A DNA stretch of 13,651 nt from Candidatus Methanogasteraceae archaeon UBA261. GTDB lineage: Archaea > Halobacteriota > Methanosarcinia > Methanosarcinales > Methanogasteraceae. Below, in pieces: positions 6,234 to 12,815 of this stretch. Within the stretch, counting starts at the first letter, position 1; every line of letters starts with the position of its first letter. Position numbers and translations under genes: made by a program. The notes beneath the pieces are model-generated. The model ran no database searches, was not told the DNA's origin, and saw only the letters and a list, made by a program, of their open reading frames with translations. The stretch spans positions 1-13,651 of the forward strand of contig DAWR01000220.1 of the NCBI GenBank assembly GCA_002506015.1. Reading direction: 5' to 3'.

Positions 6234-6241
6234 TATCTATA
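6234..6241 (-). promoter_or_regulatory. TATA-like box of the NrpR-domain gene
   Basis: TATAGATA on the minus strand is centred 27 bp upstream of ATG 6211. No good ribosome binding site precedes that ATG, which fits leaderless transcription and decides the start. Confidence 0.4.
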
Positions 6242-6286
6242 GTGTTTCCGTCGCCGGGACTGTTGTGTTTGTGGTGTTCGAGTCAT

Positions 6287-6649
6287 CTTCCTTTGGTGAT
6301 GGGTCGGATGCCCCCAAATACCGGATGGGATATCGTGAATGGATATTGTGTCTGGGAAAACGACCTTTAATCCGTGTTCATCTGCGGAATCTGTGGCTGA
6401 TGAAAGCTTTTAGTCACGAATTAACACCGATTTCACAGATTTTACCCGCAAATCGTACATGCTCAATAACTCGTGGTGGAAATATGCGGATATCAACACA
6501 ATATTGAGTGAGTACCGCAACGCACTGGAACCGGTTCATGGAGTCCCCCACAACACCGGATGGTGTAACAGTCCCCTATCGCATGCAGTTGGGCATTCCA
6601 ATCTTGTGACTGCCCGGTTGGATGCAAAATACTAAATACCACTATCCAA
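6287..6649. other. Intergenic region with a degenerate repeat and a doubtful 58-codon frame
   Basis: Separates the KaiC-like gene from the NrpR gene. It holds a copy of the 9-nt-period degenerate repeat (6368-6441), arranged roughly as an inverted pair around AAGCTT, and a short inverted repeat CTCAATA (6462-6468) / TATTGAG (6502-6508). A plus-strand frame at 6459-6635 (ATG to TAA, 58 residues starting MLNNSWWKYADINTIL) has no recognised family and no ribosome binding site, so I do not call it a gene. Confidence 0.4.
6368..6441 (+). repeat. Degenerate 9-nt-period repeat, copy 2 (inverted pair)
   Basis: Units TCCGTGTTC, ATCTGCGGA, ATCTGTGGC on the left are followed, after a spacer with AAGCTT, by the related sequence in reverse orientation (ATTAACACCGATTTCACAGA). 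It lies between the NrpR and KaiC genes and could fold as an imperfect hairpin. Confidence 0.45.
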
Positions 6650-7339
6650 TCATTGCCACACCACAACCCCCTCCTCTGTGATCTGGTAACTCATCTCTAT
6701 ATGTTTGAGTCCCGCCATCGCCTCGATTGTGAGCGTCTCGCTATCGAGGTGGATGATATTATCGACGCTCGCTTTCAGCATCGTCTCGATCTGCGGCTCA
6801 GCTGCGCCCTCCGTGTACGTGATTACGCCTGTTCCGCCCGCCATCTTGATTCTCATGATGTATGACTTGAGCACCCGTATGATCAGCATCGGCGAGTTGA
6901 ACGCGAAGAGCGTGGTCGATGAATCCAGAACCGATCGGAAGCGCTGCGTCTGCTGATAGATGCTCTGCAGCTGCTGGATGATTTTGCTTGTTATGTCGGT
7001 TGGGTTCTGCGGAAATGAGATCATCATGTTCTTGCTCTCCTTCTGCACAGCGCCGACCGAGCCTGATGCGGTGTCGATCACAAATAGCCTGTTGTTTGCG
7101 ATATAATCGCTGATGAACCAGTTAAACGCCATCATCTGCTGCTCGAGCTGGGATCTGGTATAATCGGTCATCATATACATGCAGATATCATTCTCTGCTG
7201 CCGCCTGGCGCAGGAACTGGTAGCAGAAAATGGACTTTCCGGTCTTTGGCGGACCGTAAATCAATGTCATCGTGTTCTCAGGAAGCCCACCTGTCAGTTC
7301 ATCGAACCCTGCAATCCCGGACGGTATCTTTGGAATCAT
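6650..7339 (-). CDS. KaiC-like RecA-fold ATPase, single domain
   Basis: A 229-residue archaeal KaiC/RadA-like protein. The N-terminus reads Pro-Ser-Gly-Ile-x-Gly-Phe-Asp-Glu-Leu-Thr-Gly-Gly-Leu-Pro, the standard KaiC lead-in. Walker A is GPPKTGKS (29-36), and Walker B is probably Ser-Val-Leu-Asp139-Ser. A Thr-Asp-Tyr replaces the Glu-Glu pair often used for catalysis in KaiC, so hydrolysis could be weak. Such proteins in archaea are ATP-dependent signalling or regulatory modules; FlaH/ArlH is a relative. It overlaps the upstream fusion gene by 4 nt (ATGA at 7336-7339) and is the last gene of the five-gene operon. It is the only member with an intact KaiC-type nucleotide site, so it may be the ATP-using partner of the degenerate KaiC domain upstream (inference). 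Confidence 0.82.
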   Translation of the reverse strand: MIPKIPSGIAGFDELTGGLPENTMTLIYGPPKTGKSIFCYQFLRQAAAENDICMYMMTDYTRSQLEQQMMAFNWFISDYIANNRLFVIDTASGSVGAVQKESKNMMISFPQNPTDITSKIIQQLQSIYQQTQRFRSVLDSSTTLFAFNSPMLIIRVLKSYIMRIKMAGGTGVITYTEGAAEPQIETMLKASVDNIIHLDSETLTIEAMAGLKHIEMSYQITEEGVVVWQ

Positions 7340-8544
7340 ATTCTGTAAATGAGGCTGAATAGCATGTCCAGAGCCTCGTTAAGCCCCTCTTTGCTGGCTG
7401 CCGAGACTGGCACGATCGGGATGTCTTCCCAGAGCGCCATCTTCGTCTTGATCTCCGCAGGTGCAAGTGCATCAGGGAGGTCCTGCTTGTTTGCGACGAT
7501 CACCTTTGGTATCGCCTCGGTGCGGCACATCCGGAGCATCTCCTTTGCCCGAACGAACGTCTCCGGCTTTGTCGAGTCGATTACGATGAACGCACCGATT
7601 GACTCCCTTCCGAGCGGTTCGAGGAGCAGATCGAATCGTTCCTGACCTGGGGTTCCGAATACATCGGCAGAGAATCCTTTGCGATCGATATGTCCGATGT
7701 CGAGCCCGACCGTTGTTGGGAATAGTTCAAATGTCTGCCGTTCCACTGAAACGGCATCAGGCGCGATCGCGTGCGTGAACGTGGTCTTGCCCGCGTTGTA
7801 GGGTCCTGTCACAAGCAGTTTTGGAATGAAGACCCGAACACCGCCTGGTTCCAGAACCTCAAAGAATATCTTGGTTCCCGACGTCTCTATCCAGTTCGAT
7901 TTCGTGACAGCAAAGACCTGGCGGTAGATCACCTTCTCCTCGACGCTGAAGAGCTTGACCTCGCAGTCAACGATCGCAGAGAGCCGCTCAAGCGCCACGT
8001 TCTCGTAGTTCCATTTCGTGAACATGTAGATCATGTTCACATCGTTTGACCGTGCCGCCCTGTTCAGCGCATCAATCAGTTCGAATGTCTGATCAACGCC
8101 AATCGTGTCGAGAAGCGTTGAAATGTCTTCGATTACAGCGGTTCCACCCGCGATATCAGAGATCGCATTTTTGACCGCTTCCTCGCTCTTTGCAAAGTCG
8201 TCGATCACGTATTTCCCGATTGCCGGCATCCCCATCATCGGAGATATGGAATCGACAAAAAATGCCTGACCCGAGTCAATGGGTGATCGCAGGTCCCAAC
8301 CATACCTGTGGAAGACGTGCTCGATCTCAATAGGCGTTCTCGTGTTCGTGTACATGAAACAGACGTCGCCGTCGTTTGCCATGCGCTCGGCTACGATCTG
8401 GTACCCGAAGACCTCGGACGCGACACCCGGTGTCGAGGTGAAGAGCATCGATGTGCCGGCAGGCATGCCGCCGCCAAGCATCTCATCAAGCATCGGAATG
8501 TGCGTTTTACGTCTGTCGCCGGTCTCTTTCGCCATGTCATCCAT
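7336..8544 (-). CDS. Fusion of a degenerate KaiC-like domain with a COG2229-type small GTPase
   Basis: A 402-residue two-domain protein. Residues about 13-230 are KaiC-like: Met-Leu-Asp-Glu-Met-Leu-Gly-Gly-Gly-Met-Pro-Ala-Gly is the classic lead-in, but the Walker A position reads STPGVASE (37-44) with no Gly-Lys-Thr, so ATP binding is probably lost. Residues about 238-402 form a Ras-like GTPase: G1 GPYNAGKT (247-254), Thr277/278 in G2, FGTPGQERF in G3 (296-304), NKQD G4 (352-355) and Ser381-Ala G5. Gly at the G3 Asp position is as I recall for COG2229 proteins (SRPRB/MglA-like). I start at ATG 8544: GAGGTG lies just upstream and it sits one base after the Roadblock stop. A longer frame to 8592 overlaps the Roadblock gene and has a basic N-terminus not seen in the family. 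It likely works with the adjacent Roadblock protein. Confidence 0.85.
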   Translation of the reverse strand: MDDMAKETGDRRKTHIPMLDEMLGGGMPAGTSMLFTSTPGVASEVFGYQIVAERMANDGDVCFMYTNTRTPIEIEHVFHRYGWDLRSPIDSGQAFFVDSISPMMGMPAIGKYVIDDFAKSEEAVKNAISDIAGGTAVIEDISTLLDTIGVDQTFELIDALNRAARSNDVNMIYMFTKWNYENVALERLSAIVDCEVKLFSVEEKVIYRQVFAVTKSNWIETSGTKIFFEVLEPGGVRVFIPKLLVTGPYNAGKTTFTHAIAPDAVSVERQTFELFPTTVGLDIGHIDRKGFSADVFGTPGQERFDLLLEPLGRESIGAFIVIDSTKPETFVRAKEMLRMCRTEAIPKVIVANKQDLPDALAPAEIKTKMALWEDIPIVPVSAASKEGLNEALDMLFSLIYRI

Positions 8545-8545
8545 G

Positions 8546-8923
8546 CTACACCTCTTCAAGGATCTCCTGCACCTGCTTCGCCCGCGTCTCAATCTCCATC
8601 ATGATCAGTCCGAGTTGCGCGCCGGAGTCTGCCAGCGCGATCAAAACCGCCTTCTCTCCGGCTGGCTGGAGCAGTATTGTGCCCAGTTCAGTCTTTACGT
8701 GGATGTCACTCACTGCTCCGGTACCCATCTGGGTGCTCGCAGTCTCTGCGCTCGCCATAATCGTGGAACATAGCGCAGCGACGATCCGCTCGTTCATCTC
8801 CGGAGGCATGCGCGCTGTGATCAGCAATCCTTCCTTGGAGACGATTCCGACTGCCCTGATCTGTCCGACTTCCCCGAATCTGGCAAGAATTTTGTCCAGT
8901 CTTTCTTTCTTTGTCTCAGGCAT
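8546..8923 (-). CDS. Roadblock/LC7-domain protein
   Basis: A 125-residue Roadblock/LC7 protein. An N-terminal helix (Glu-Arg-Leu-Asp-Lys-Ile-Leu) is followed by the domain's Gly-Ile-Val-Ser-Lys-Glu-Gly-Leu-Leu-Ile strand and turn (27-36), a long helix (44-64), and strands around HVKTELGTILLQPAG and KAVLIALADSGAQLGLIMME. It is full length. In archaea and bacteria these proteins pair with Ras-like GTPases and regulate them (MglB acts as GAP on MglA). The GTPase partner is encoded one base downstream in a KaiC fusion, which strongly suggests a functional pair. The start ATG is 12 nt after the previous gene's stop, with GGTGG before it. Whether it is a GAP, an exchange factor or a scaffold cannot be read from sequence. 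Confidence 0.88.
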   Translation of the reverse strand: MPETKKERLDKILARFGEVGQIRAVGIVSKEGLLITARMPPEMNERIVAALCSTIMASAETASTQMGTGAVSDIHVKTELGTILLQPAGEKAVLIALADSGAQLGLIMMEIETRAKQVQEILEEV

Positions 8924-8935
8924 TCGTTCACCACC

Positions 8936-9427
8936 TTACTCAATCAACTCAAAAGTGACCACGCATTCCCCGAGTTCGGAAGTAGTGTTTGTTATCCGTA
9001 TCTGAAACTCATCCCCAAAAACCTTTCTGGCTGCCGAGGCGGAATAGAAGCCGGGCGGGCAGAGAACGCACGAATCAATCCCTTTCTCACGCAGGTACTT
9101 GAGCGCGAGCGTGTTGATGCAGTTTTTAACGCTGCATCGAACCTTTTTACCATCGGATACGCAGTGTATCTCGTCAGCGACCTCAAGTCCAACGAGCATC
9201 TTTGCAAGATCCTTCATAAACTCATCGATGGGTTTTCCTGGTTTGAACTCGATTCCAAGCTCCTTTTCAGTAGCTGTTACCAGATCAACGCCGACCAGCG
9301 GAATCATCGTGGTCTGCATGATCGGTGCACCATCGCCGAGCGTCTCCTTCAGTGCCCGCTCAAATGCATAAGAGATCGTGTTGTACACAACATAATCAAC
9401 CTTCTCTTTGCGCCATTCTTCGGTCAT
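8936..9427 (-). CDS. V4R-like Cys-containing sensor protein, second of a tandem pair
   Basis: A 163-residue protein. The C-terminal half resembles V4R / methanogen output-type domains: Cys120-x2-Cys123-Pro, a Gly-Phe-Tyr-Ser-Ala helix, and a final strand pair with Gly-Glu-Cys155 followed by Val-Thr-Phe-Glu, like the GxxC ending of V4R proteins. Further cysteines at 89, 98 and 103 could complete a metal or Fe-S site. The N-terminal half is alpha-helical (Tyr-Ala-Phe-Glu-Arg-Ala-Leu). The V4R family binds small hydrophobic molecules or tetrapyrroles, and MetOD1 is a methanogen output domain; I cannot decide between them. It overlaps the preceding V4R-like gene by 4 nt (ATGA) and has the same plan, so the two are probably paralogues made by duplication. 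Confidence 0.6.
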   Translation of the reverse strand: MTEEWRKEKVDYVVYNTISYAFERALKETLGDGAPIMQTTMIPLVGVDLVTATEKELGIEFKPGKPIDEFMKDLAKMLVGLEVADEIHCVSDGKKVRCSVKNCINTLALKYLREKGIDSCVLCPPGFYSASAARKVFGDEFQIRITNTTSELGECVVTFELIE

Positions 9428-9876
9428 GACCTCACCTCTGATGTTGTTTCACATTCTGTTATCTTGCACTCATCTCCTGGCTTGAGTTTTGCATAACCTT
9501 TCCCCCGTGTACCTTTCACGACATCGATTGCACCCCTGACAATTCCGGGGACCGGGCATACCGTATTCTCGAACGCTTGCCCCCCCGCTTTCATCGGGCA
9601 GACATTACACTTCTTGATTGTGAGTGTGACCATACCATCCTTCTCTGTGACCTCATACTCGCCACCAAATTCGAGTTCATCTGCGAGCACATCGATCAAC
9701 TGCTTTATCGGCATACCCCTGTCCACGAGACCTTTTTCAAGGAGCAGTTTGCCGATCTCGGTACCGATGTATGATGCGAAGAGATTGGTCTGCTCCTGAC
9801 TTGATCTCCCAAAGAGTTCTGCGATCGCCATACCCAGTCCCGTGAGCATGTGATGCACATAACCTATTTTGTTCAT
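9424..9876 (-). CDS. V4R-like Cys-containing sensor protein, first of a tandem pair
   Basis: A 150-residue protein that opens the five-gene operon. The plan is an N-terminal helical part (Met-Leu-Thr-Gly-Leu-Gly-Met-Ala-Ile-Ala-Glu-Leu), a central beta region, then Cys90-x2-Cys93-Pro, Cys107-Pro-x-Pro-Gly-Ile-Val-Arg-Gly-Ala and a Gly-Asp-Glu-Cys137-Lys-Ile ending with Cys142. The Cys-Pro pair, helix and GxxC ending are shared with the next gene product and with V4R/MetOD1-like sensor domains. A G7 tract encodes Gly98-Gly99 (plus strand 9580-9586). AGGAG (9883-9887) is 6 nt upstream of the ATG. The ligand is unknown. A sensory role upstream of the G protein is inference from gene order. Confidence 0.6.
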   Translation of the reverse strand: MNKIGYVHHMLTGLGMAIAELFGRSSQEQTNLFASYIGTEIGKLLLEKGLVDRGMPIKQLIDVLADELEFGGEYEVTEKDGMVTLTIKKCNVCPMKAGGQAFENTVCPVPGIVRGAIDVVKGTRGKGYAKLKPGDECKITECETTSEVRS

Positions 9877-9902
9877 TTGAATCTCCTGAATCCCCTCATT
9901 GT

Positions 9903-9933
9903 AGTAATATTATGCGTGGATATCTTTTATTAC
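9903..9933 (-). promoter_or_regulatory. AT-rich promoter region of the V4R-Roadblock-GTPase-KaiC operon
   Basis: The minus strand carries TAATATTA (plus 9905-9912), which includes the stop codon of the DUF3795-like gene, and a second AT-rich stretch (GTAATAAAAG) further upstream. Either could be a TATA box 30-50 bp before ATG 9876. Read-through from the upstream gene is also possible. Confidence 0.35.
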
Positions 9934-10293
9934 AAGAGCGATGTATGCCGGACAGTAGCCCTTTGATAGCCCGCGTCTGAGACCGCACGCCCGTTCCTTG
10001 CATCGCAAACAGTTTGCAACGCCCATCAGTCTGGCGCATTCATATATGGGGCATACGTGCCCGGTTATCTCTCTCAAAAGAGGCTGCGATTGCTCACAGC
10101 CCGGACAGTCACCGCTTTCCTTTGACAGACAGACCCAGCATGCAAACCCGCATGCTCCGACCTCATGTTCCTCGATCATGTCATCAGCACCTGCTCTTGA
10201 ATTCGGGTGATGCCGCGTGATTACGGCTATCACTCCACCTATAGCTGCCCGTATGTAATTAATGTTTGGAACTCTGACATCTCCGATAGACAT
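9910..10293 (-). CDS. Cys-rich DUF3795-like protein
   Basis: Up to 127 residues; the conserved part is Gly-Ala-Cys-Gly-Phe-Ala-Cys-x2-Cys followed by Gly-Asp-Cys-Pro-Gly-Cys, then Cys-Pro-Ile-x2-Cys-Ala-Arg, Asn-Cys-x2-Cys and a final Tyr-Cys-Pro. This Cys pattern matches DUF3795-type proteins, small putative metal-binding proteins of unknown function. The family normally starts just before the first Cys-Gly, so an internal ATG at 10179 (GGTG 8 nt upstream) may be the true start. The given start (ATG 10293) has GAGGT about 11 nt upstream and would add 38 residues including a hydrophobic stretch. The gene is divergent from the DHH gene and lies 33 nt before the V4R operon on the same strand, so it may be cotranscribed with it. 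Confidence 0.7.
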   Translation of the reverse strand: MSIGDVRVPNINYIRAAIGGVIAVITRHHPNSRAGADDMIEEHEVGACGFACWVCLSKESGDCPGCEQSQPLLREITGHVCPIYECARLMGVANCLRCKERACGLRRGLSKGYCPAYIALVIKDIHA

Positions 10294-10369
10294 ATATGTG
10301 ATGAACCTCTGCTAAAGTACTATCAAAACGACTTATGGGATGAGAGCATTATGGGATTAGACATCTAAT
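10294..10369. promoter_or_regulatory. Divergent promoter region, DUF3795-like / DHH genes
   Basis: A 76-bp gap between two divergent genes must hold both promoters unless the DUF3795-like gene starts at 10179. It is AT-rich around 10311-10330 (CTAAAGTACTATCAAAA). No unequivocal TATA box or operator is visible. Confidence 0.35.
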
Positions 10370-11887
10370 GTGTGTGGAGGTTTCAACATTAAAGAATCCG
10401 GAAAGCATACTAATGGCAACGGGACCAACGGCGATACAAGGCTACAGTCTCCATATCTTATTGTGGGCAGCGGGAGCATCGGGTCAACGGTTGCAAGAGA
10501 GCTGCTCAAGCGAAACAAAAAAGTCGTCTTGATTGACAAGGATGCGGGGAAGGTTGAGACGCTGCGGGAGCAGGAGTTTGAAGCGGTCGTAGGAGACCTC
10601 AATGATCCGAACCTGCTTGATCCAATCAATGTCAAGAGCGTCGAAGTGGTGCTGATACTCAGTTCGGATGTCGCTGCAAATAAGAATGCGATTGCCACCA
10701 TAAAGCAGGCATCCGACAACATCCAGATCATCGCACGTGCGCCGAGCACTGTCGGAAAGGGCGAACTCGAGGCGGCGGGCGCCGACAGCGTGGTTGTGCC
10801 GCCAAGGATCGTTTCCGATGCCACGATGCGAATTCTTGAGCGTGTGGAGTCTGCCAAACATGCATCCGACATCTTAAACGTCCTGCGCTCGAACGGTGAC
10901 GGCAAGCTCGCAATCGTTGTGCATGACAACCCTGACCCTGACGCGATGTCCGGTGCCGTTGCGTTGAAGGCGATTGCAGCGAGCGTTGGCACCGAATCAG
11001 AGATACTGTATCGCGGGGAGATTGGGCATCAGGAGAACAAGGCGTTCGTTAATCTGCTCCACATCGGCATGGACAAGATCGATGAAGAGAAGGCACGCCC
11101 ATTAAGCGAGTTCAAAAAGATTGCACTGATTGATTGCTCGATTCCTGAGGAGAACAACCTGGTACCAAAGAACGTCGTTGTCGATATCGTCATCGATCAC
11201 CATCCCGTGGGGATGGAGGATGTGCATGCCGAATATGTGGACATCCGTCCGAACACGGGTGCTACGGCAACGATAATGACGAAATATTTGCAGGAGCTCG
11301 ATATCTCAATTGATAAAGATCTTGCAACTGCCCTACTGTATGGTATCCGAACAGACACACTTGGATTCAAGCGAAACGCCAATCCGGTTGATCTGACTGC
11401 GGCGGCTTTTCTGTACCCGCTTGCAGACCATGAAATCCTGAACCGGATCGAGACACCGGCGATCTCCATAGAGACGCTGGACACATTCGGGAAATCAATA
11501 AGAAACCGGAAGATCAGGGGTAGCTACCTGATAACAAACGTCGGGACTCTGAAGGACCGGGATGCACTTGCGCAGGCTGCGGATTATCTGCTGAATCTTG
11601 AGGGGATCACGACCGTTCTAGTCTACGGAGTCGGCGAGGATCAAATATACCTCTCCGGAAGAAGCAACGACATCAGACTAAATCTCGGCGAAGCGATGCA
11701 TCGTGCGTTTGGCGAGACTGGCTCGGCAGGAGGGCACGCAACAACAGCTGGCGCACAGATCCCGCTAGGGGTCTTTAGTGATACGAAGGACCGACCAGCG
11801 TTGATGAAGATTGCCGAGGAAGTTGTGATGAAACGGTTCTTTGCAGCAATCGGTGTCGAAAACGGGGATGAGACTGAGGGGGAATAG
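10370..11887 (+). CDS. TrkA-N (RCK) plus DHH-DHHA1 phosphoesterase
   Basis: A 505-residue two-part protein widespread in euryarchaea. Residues 28-160 are a Rossmann/TrkA-N domain with GSGSIG (33-38) and Asp56 as the probable ribose ligand (LIDKD). Residues 180-505 are a DHH phosphoesterase: motif I His185-Asp-Asn-Pro-Asp189-Pro-Asp191, Asp255 (ALIDCS), Asp276-His277-His278, Asp329 (RTDT), and DHHA1 with Gly-Gly-His (454-456). All metal ligands are present. DHH-DHHA1 proteins cleave cyclic dinucleotides or short RNAs; the nucleotide-binding N-domain makes a c-di-AMP phosphodiesterase an attractive guess, but the substrate is not shown. The listed start is GTG 10370, which has no ribosome binding site; a GGAGG sits just inside the frame (10376-10380), 7 nt before an in-frame ATT at 10388, so a non-AUG start there is possible. 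The N-terminal 28 residues are unstructured either way. Confidence 0.88.
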   Translation: MCGGFNIKESGKHTNGNGTNGDTRLQSPYLIVGSGSIGSTVARELLKRNKKVVLIDKDAGKVETLREQEFEAVVGDLNDPNLLDPINVKSVEVVLILSSDVAANKNAIATIKQASDNIQIIARAPSTVGKGELEAAGADSVVVPPRIVSDATMRILERVESAKHASDILNVLRSNGDGKLAIVVHDNPDPDAMSGAVALKAIAASVGTESEILYRGEIGHQENKAFVNLLHIGMDKIDEEKARPLSEFKKIALIDCSIPEENNLVPKNVVVDIVIDHHPVGMEDVHAEYVDIRPNTGATATIMTKYLQELDISIDKDLATALLYGIRTDTLGFKRNANPVDLTAAAFLYPLADHEILNRIETPAISIETLDTFGKSIRNRKIRGSYLITNVGTLKDRDALAQAADYLLNLEGITTVLVYGVGEDQIYLSGRSNDIRLNLGEAMHRAFGETGSAGGHATTAGAQIPLGVFSDTKDRPALMKIAEEVVMKRFFAAIGVENGDETEGE

Positions 11888-11903
11888 GTAAAAATAAAAA
11901 ATA

Positions 11904-11931
11904 GAATCACTCAGGCTTAATCGAGTGATTC
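11904..11931. terminator. 9-bp-stem palindrome between convergent genes
   Basis: GAATCACTC (11904-11912) and GAGTGATTC (11923-11931) form a perfect 9-bp stem with a 10-nt loop that contains the MC1 stop codon. On the minus strand it is followed by TATTTTTTATTTTTA, a good U-rich terminator for MC1. It may also serve the DHH gene from the other side. Confidence 0.6.
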
Positions 11932-12201
11932 GATACCGATTTTGCGTACATTCGGCTTCCAAATCTTATCTGGCATCCAGTCCGGCTTGTTCTTTGGAGC
12001 GTTGACCTGCTCCCGCCATCCCTCGAATACGTGTATCTTCTTTGTGCCGCGCTCGCGCAGCAGTATTTGTAGGGGTTTGGATTTGTCGCCACCGATCCGG
12101 TTGGCAACTTTGAGAGCTGCTTGTCGTGGCTGTTTTCCAGAAAACACTCCATGTTCGCTACCATCCACATCTCGCAGTACAAAATTTCGCGTTTTGTCCA
12201 T
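11917..12201 (-). CDS. Archaeal chromosomal protein MC1
   Basis: A 94-residue MC1-family chromatin protein, a monomeric DNA-bending protein that compacts the chromosome and prefers bent or cruciform DNA. The match is near full length: Thr-Arg-Asn-Phe-Val-Leu-Arg-Asp, Glu-His-Gly-Val-Phe-Ser-Gly-Lys-Gln-Pro-Arg-Gln-Ala-Ala-Leu-Lys, Arg-Glu-Arg-Gly-Thr-Lys-Lys-Ile-His-Val-Phe, and the Trp/Pro-rich loop around Asn-Lys-Pro-Asp-Trp-Met-Pro. The protein is basic, as expected. I start at ATG 12201 because GAGGTG lies 6 nt upstream; the GTG at 12210 overlaps that site. A TTAATAT box (plus 12259-12266) is about 60 bp upstream. MC1 is known from Methanosarcinales, haloarchaea and related groups, which helps to place the organism. 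Confidence 0.95.
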   Translation of the reverse strand: MDKTRNFVLRDVDGSEHGVFSGKQPRQAALKVANRIGGDKSKPLQILLRERGTKKIHVFEGWREQVNAPKNKPDWMPDKIWKPNVRKIGIESLD

Positions 12202-12333
12202 AATATGCACCTCGTGCTATCGGGGGAGTCCCGCGCATGCGATACTGAACGTTTATGAGATATTAAGGTAACGCCTGTATGTGATATATGATGCGCGATA
12301 TATGATGTGTGATAACACGCGGAGATGAGAACG
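12202..12333. promoter_or_regulatory. Divergent MC1 / iron-sulfur protein promoter with a 14-bp tandem repeat
   Basis: GATATATGATG occurs at 12283-12293 and again at 12297-12307, a 14-bp spacing. The second copy is about 30 bp from the downstream ATGs and can act as the TATA box of the iron-sulfur gene. GTGTGATAACAC (12307-12318) is a short palindrome next to it. GGAG (12321-12324) is the ribosome binding site for ATG 12334. The MC1 side has TTAATAT at 12259-12266 and GAGGTG before its start. Confidence 0.45.
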
Positions 12334-12792
12334 ATGGTAGGCATAATGGAGATATATCAGCTGCTTCCAAAGCTGAACTGCAAGGAGTGCGGTAAGCCGA
12401 CGTGCATGGCATTTGCAAGCTCGCTTCTGTCAAGAGAATCCGCACTCGAGGAGTGCCCGCCGCTGTACGAAAGTGAGTATGCAGGTCAACTGGAGCAACT
12501 GTCCTCGCTCATGGCACCGGTCAGCGGCGCAACCGAGACTGGCTTGATCATCCACGACGAGCTATGTTTCGGATGCGGGAACTGCGTGGTCGCCTGCCCT
12601 GTGAACGTCGCCAATGACCCACATGGCGCGGCTATCGGTCTCGCACCGTCCAACGATAAGGTGATACTGGTTGTGGAGGACGGCGTTGTCGTAGCCAGAA
12701 ACGTCGGCGAATGCAGGCGTTTCGGCGAGAACAAAATCCTGTGCGATGCCTGTATCGTGACCTGTCCATCAAAAGCGATTGAATTTGTGTGA
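12334..12792 (+). CDS. Iron-sulfur protein with an N-terminal CFE-type Fe-S domain and ferredoxin domain
   Basis: A 152-residue Fe-S protein. The N-terminal part reads Leu-Pro-Lys-Leu-Asn-Cys16-x2-Cys19-Gly-x3-Cys24-x2-Phe-Ala with Cys41-Pro, the PF04060-type [4Fe-4S] module seen in CODH/ACS and corrinoid proteins. Then comes a ferredoxin half, Cys78-x2-Cys81-x2-Cys84-x3-Cys88-Pro. The second half is spread out: Cys127 lies ten residues before Cys137-x2-Cys140-x3-Cys144-Pro. It could thus carry up to three clusters and pass electrons. I recall similar proteins annotated as formylmethanofuran dehydrogenase accessory Fe-S subunits, so a role with Fwd is plausible but not shown. I choose ATG 12334 (GGAG 9 nt upstream) over ATG 12325, which abuts the ribosome binding site. 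It has no downstream operon partner, only an IS66 remnant. Confidence 0.75.
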   Translation: MVGIMEIYQLLPKLNCKECGKPTCMAFASSLLSRESALEECPPLYESEYAGQLEQLSSLMAPVSGATETGLIIHDELCFGCGNCVVACPVNVANDPHGAAIGLAPSNDKVILVVEDGVVVARNVGECRRFGENKILCDACIVTCPSKAIEFV

Positions 12793-12815
12793 TTTTGGAA
12801 AAAGAGGGATGTAGT

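Noticed and set aside
6459..6635. 58-codon plus-strand frame between the NrpR and KaiC genes
   Set aside because: No ribosome binding site and no family; it begins next to a degenerate repeat. Kept only as a note in the intergenic entry.
8451..9005. 184-codon plus-strand open frame over the Roadblock gene
   Set aside because: It is antisense to recognised Roadblock and GTPase genes, with no domain and no good start.
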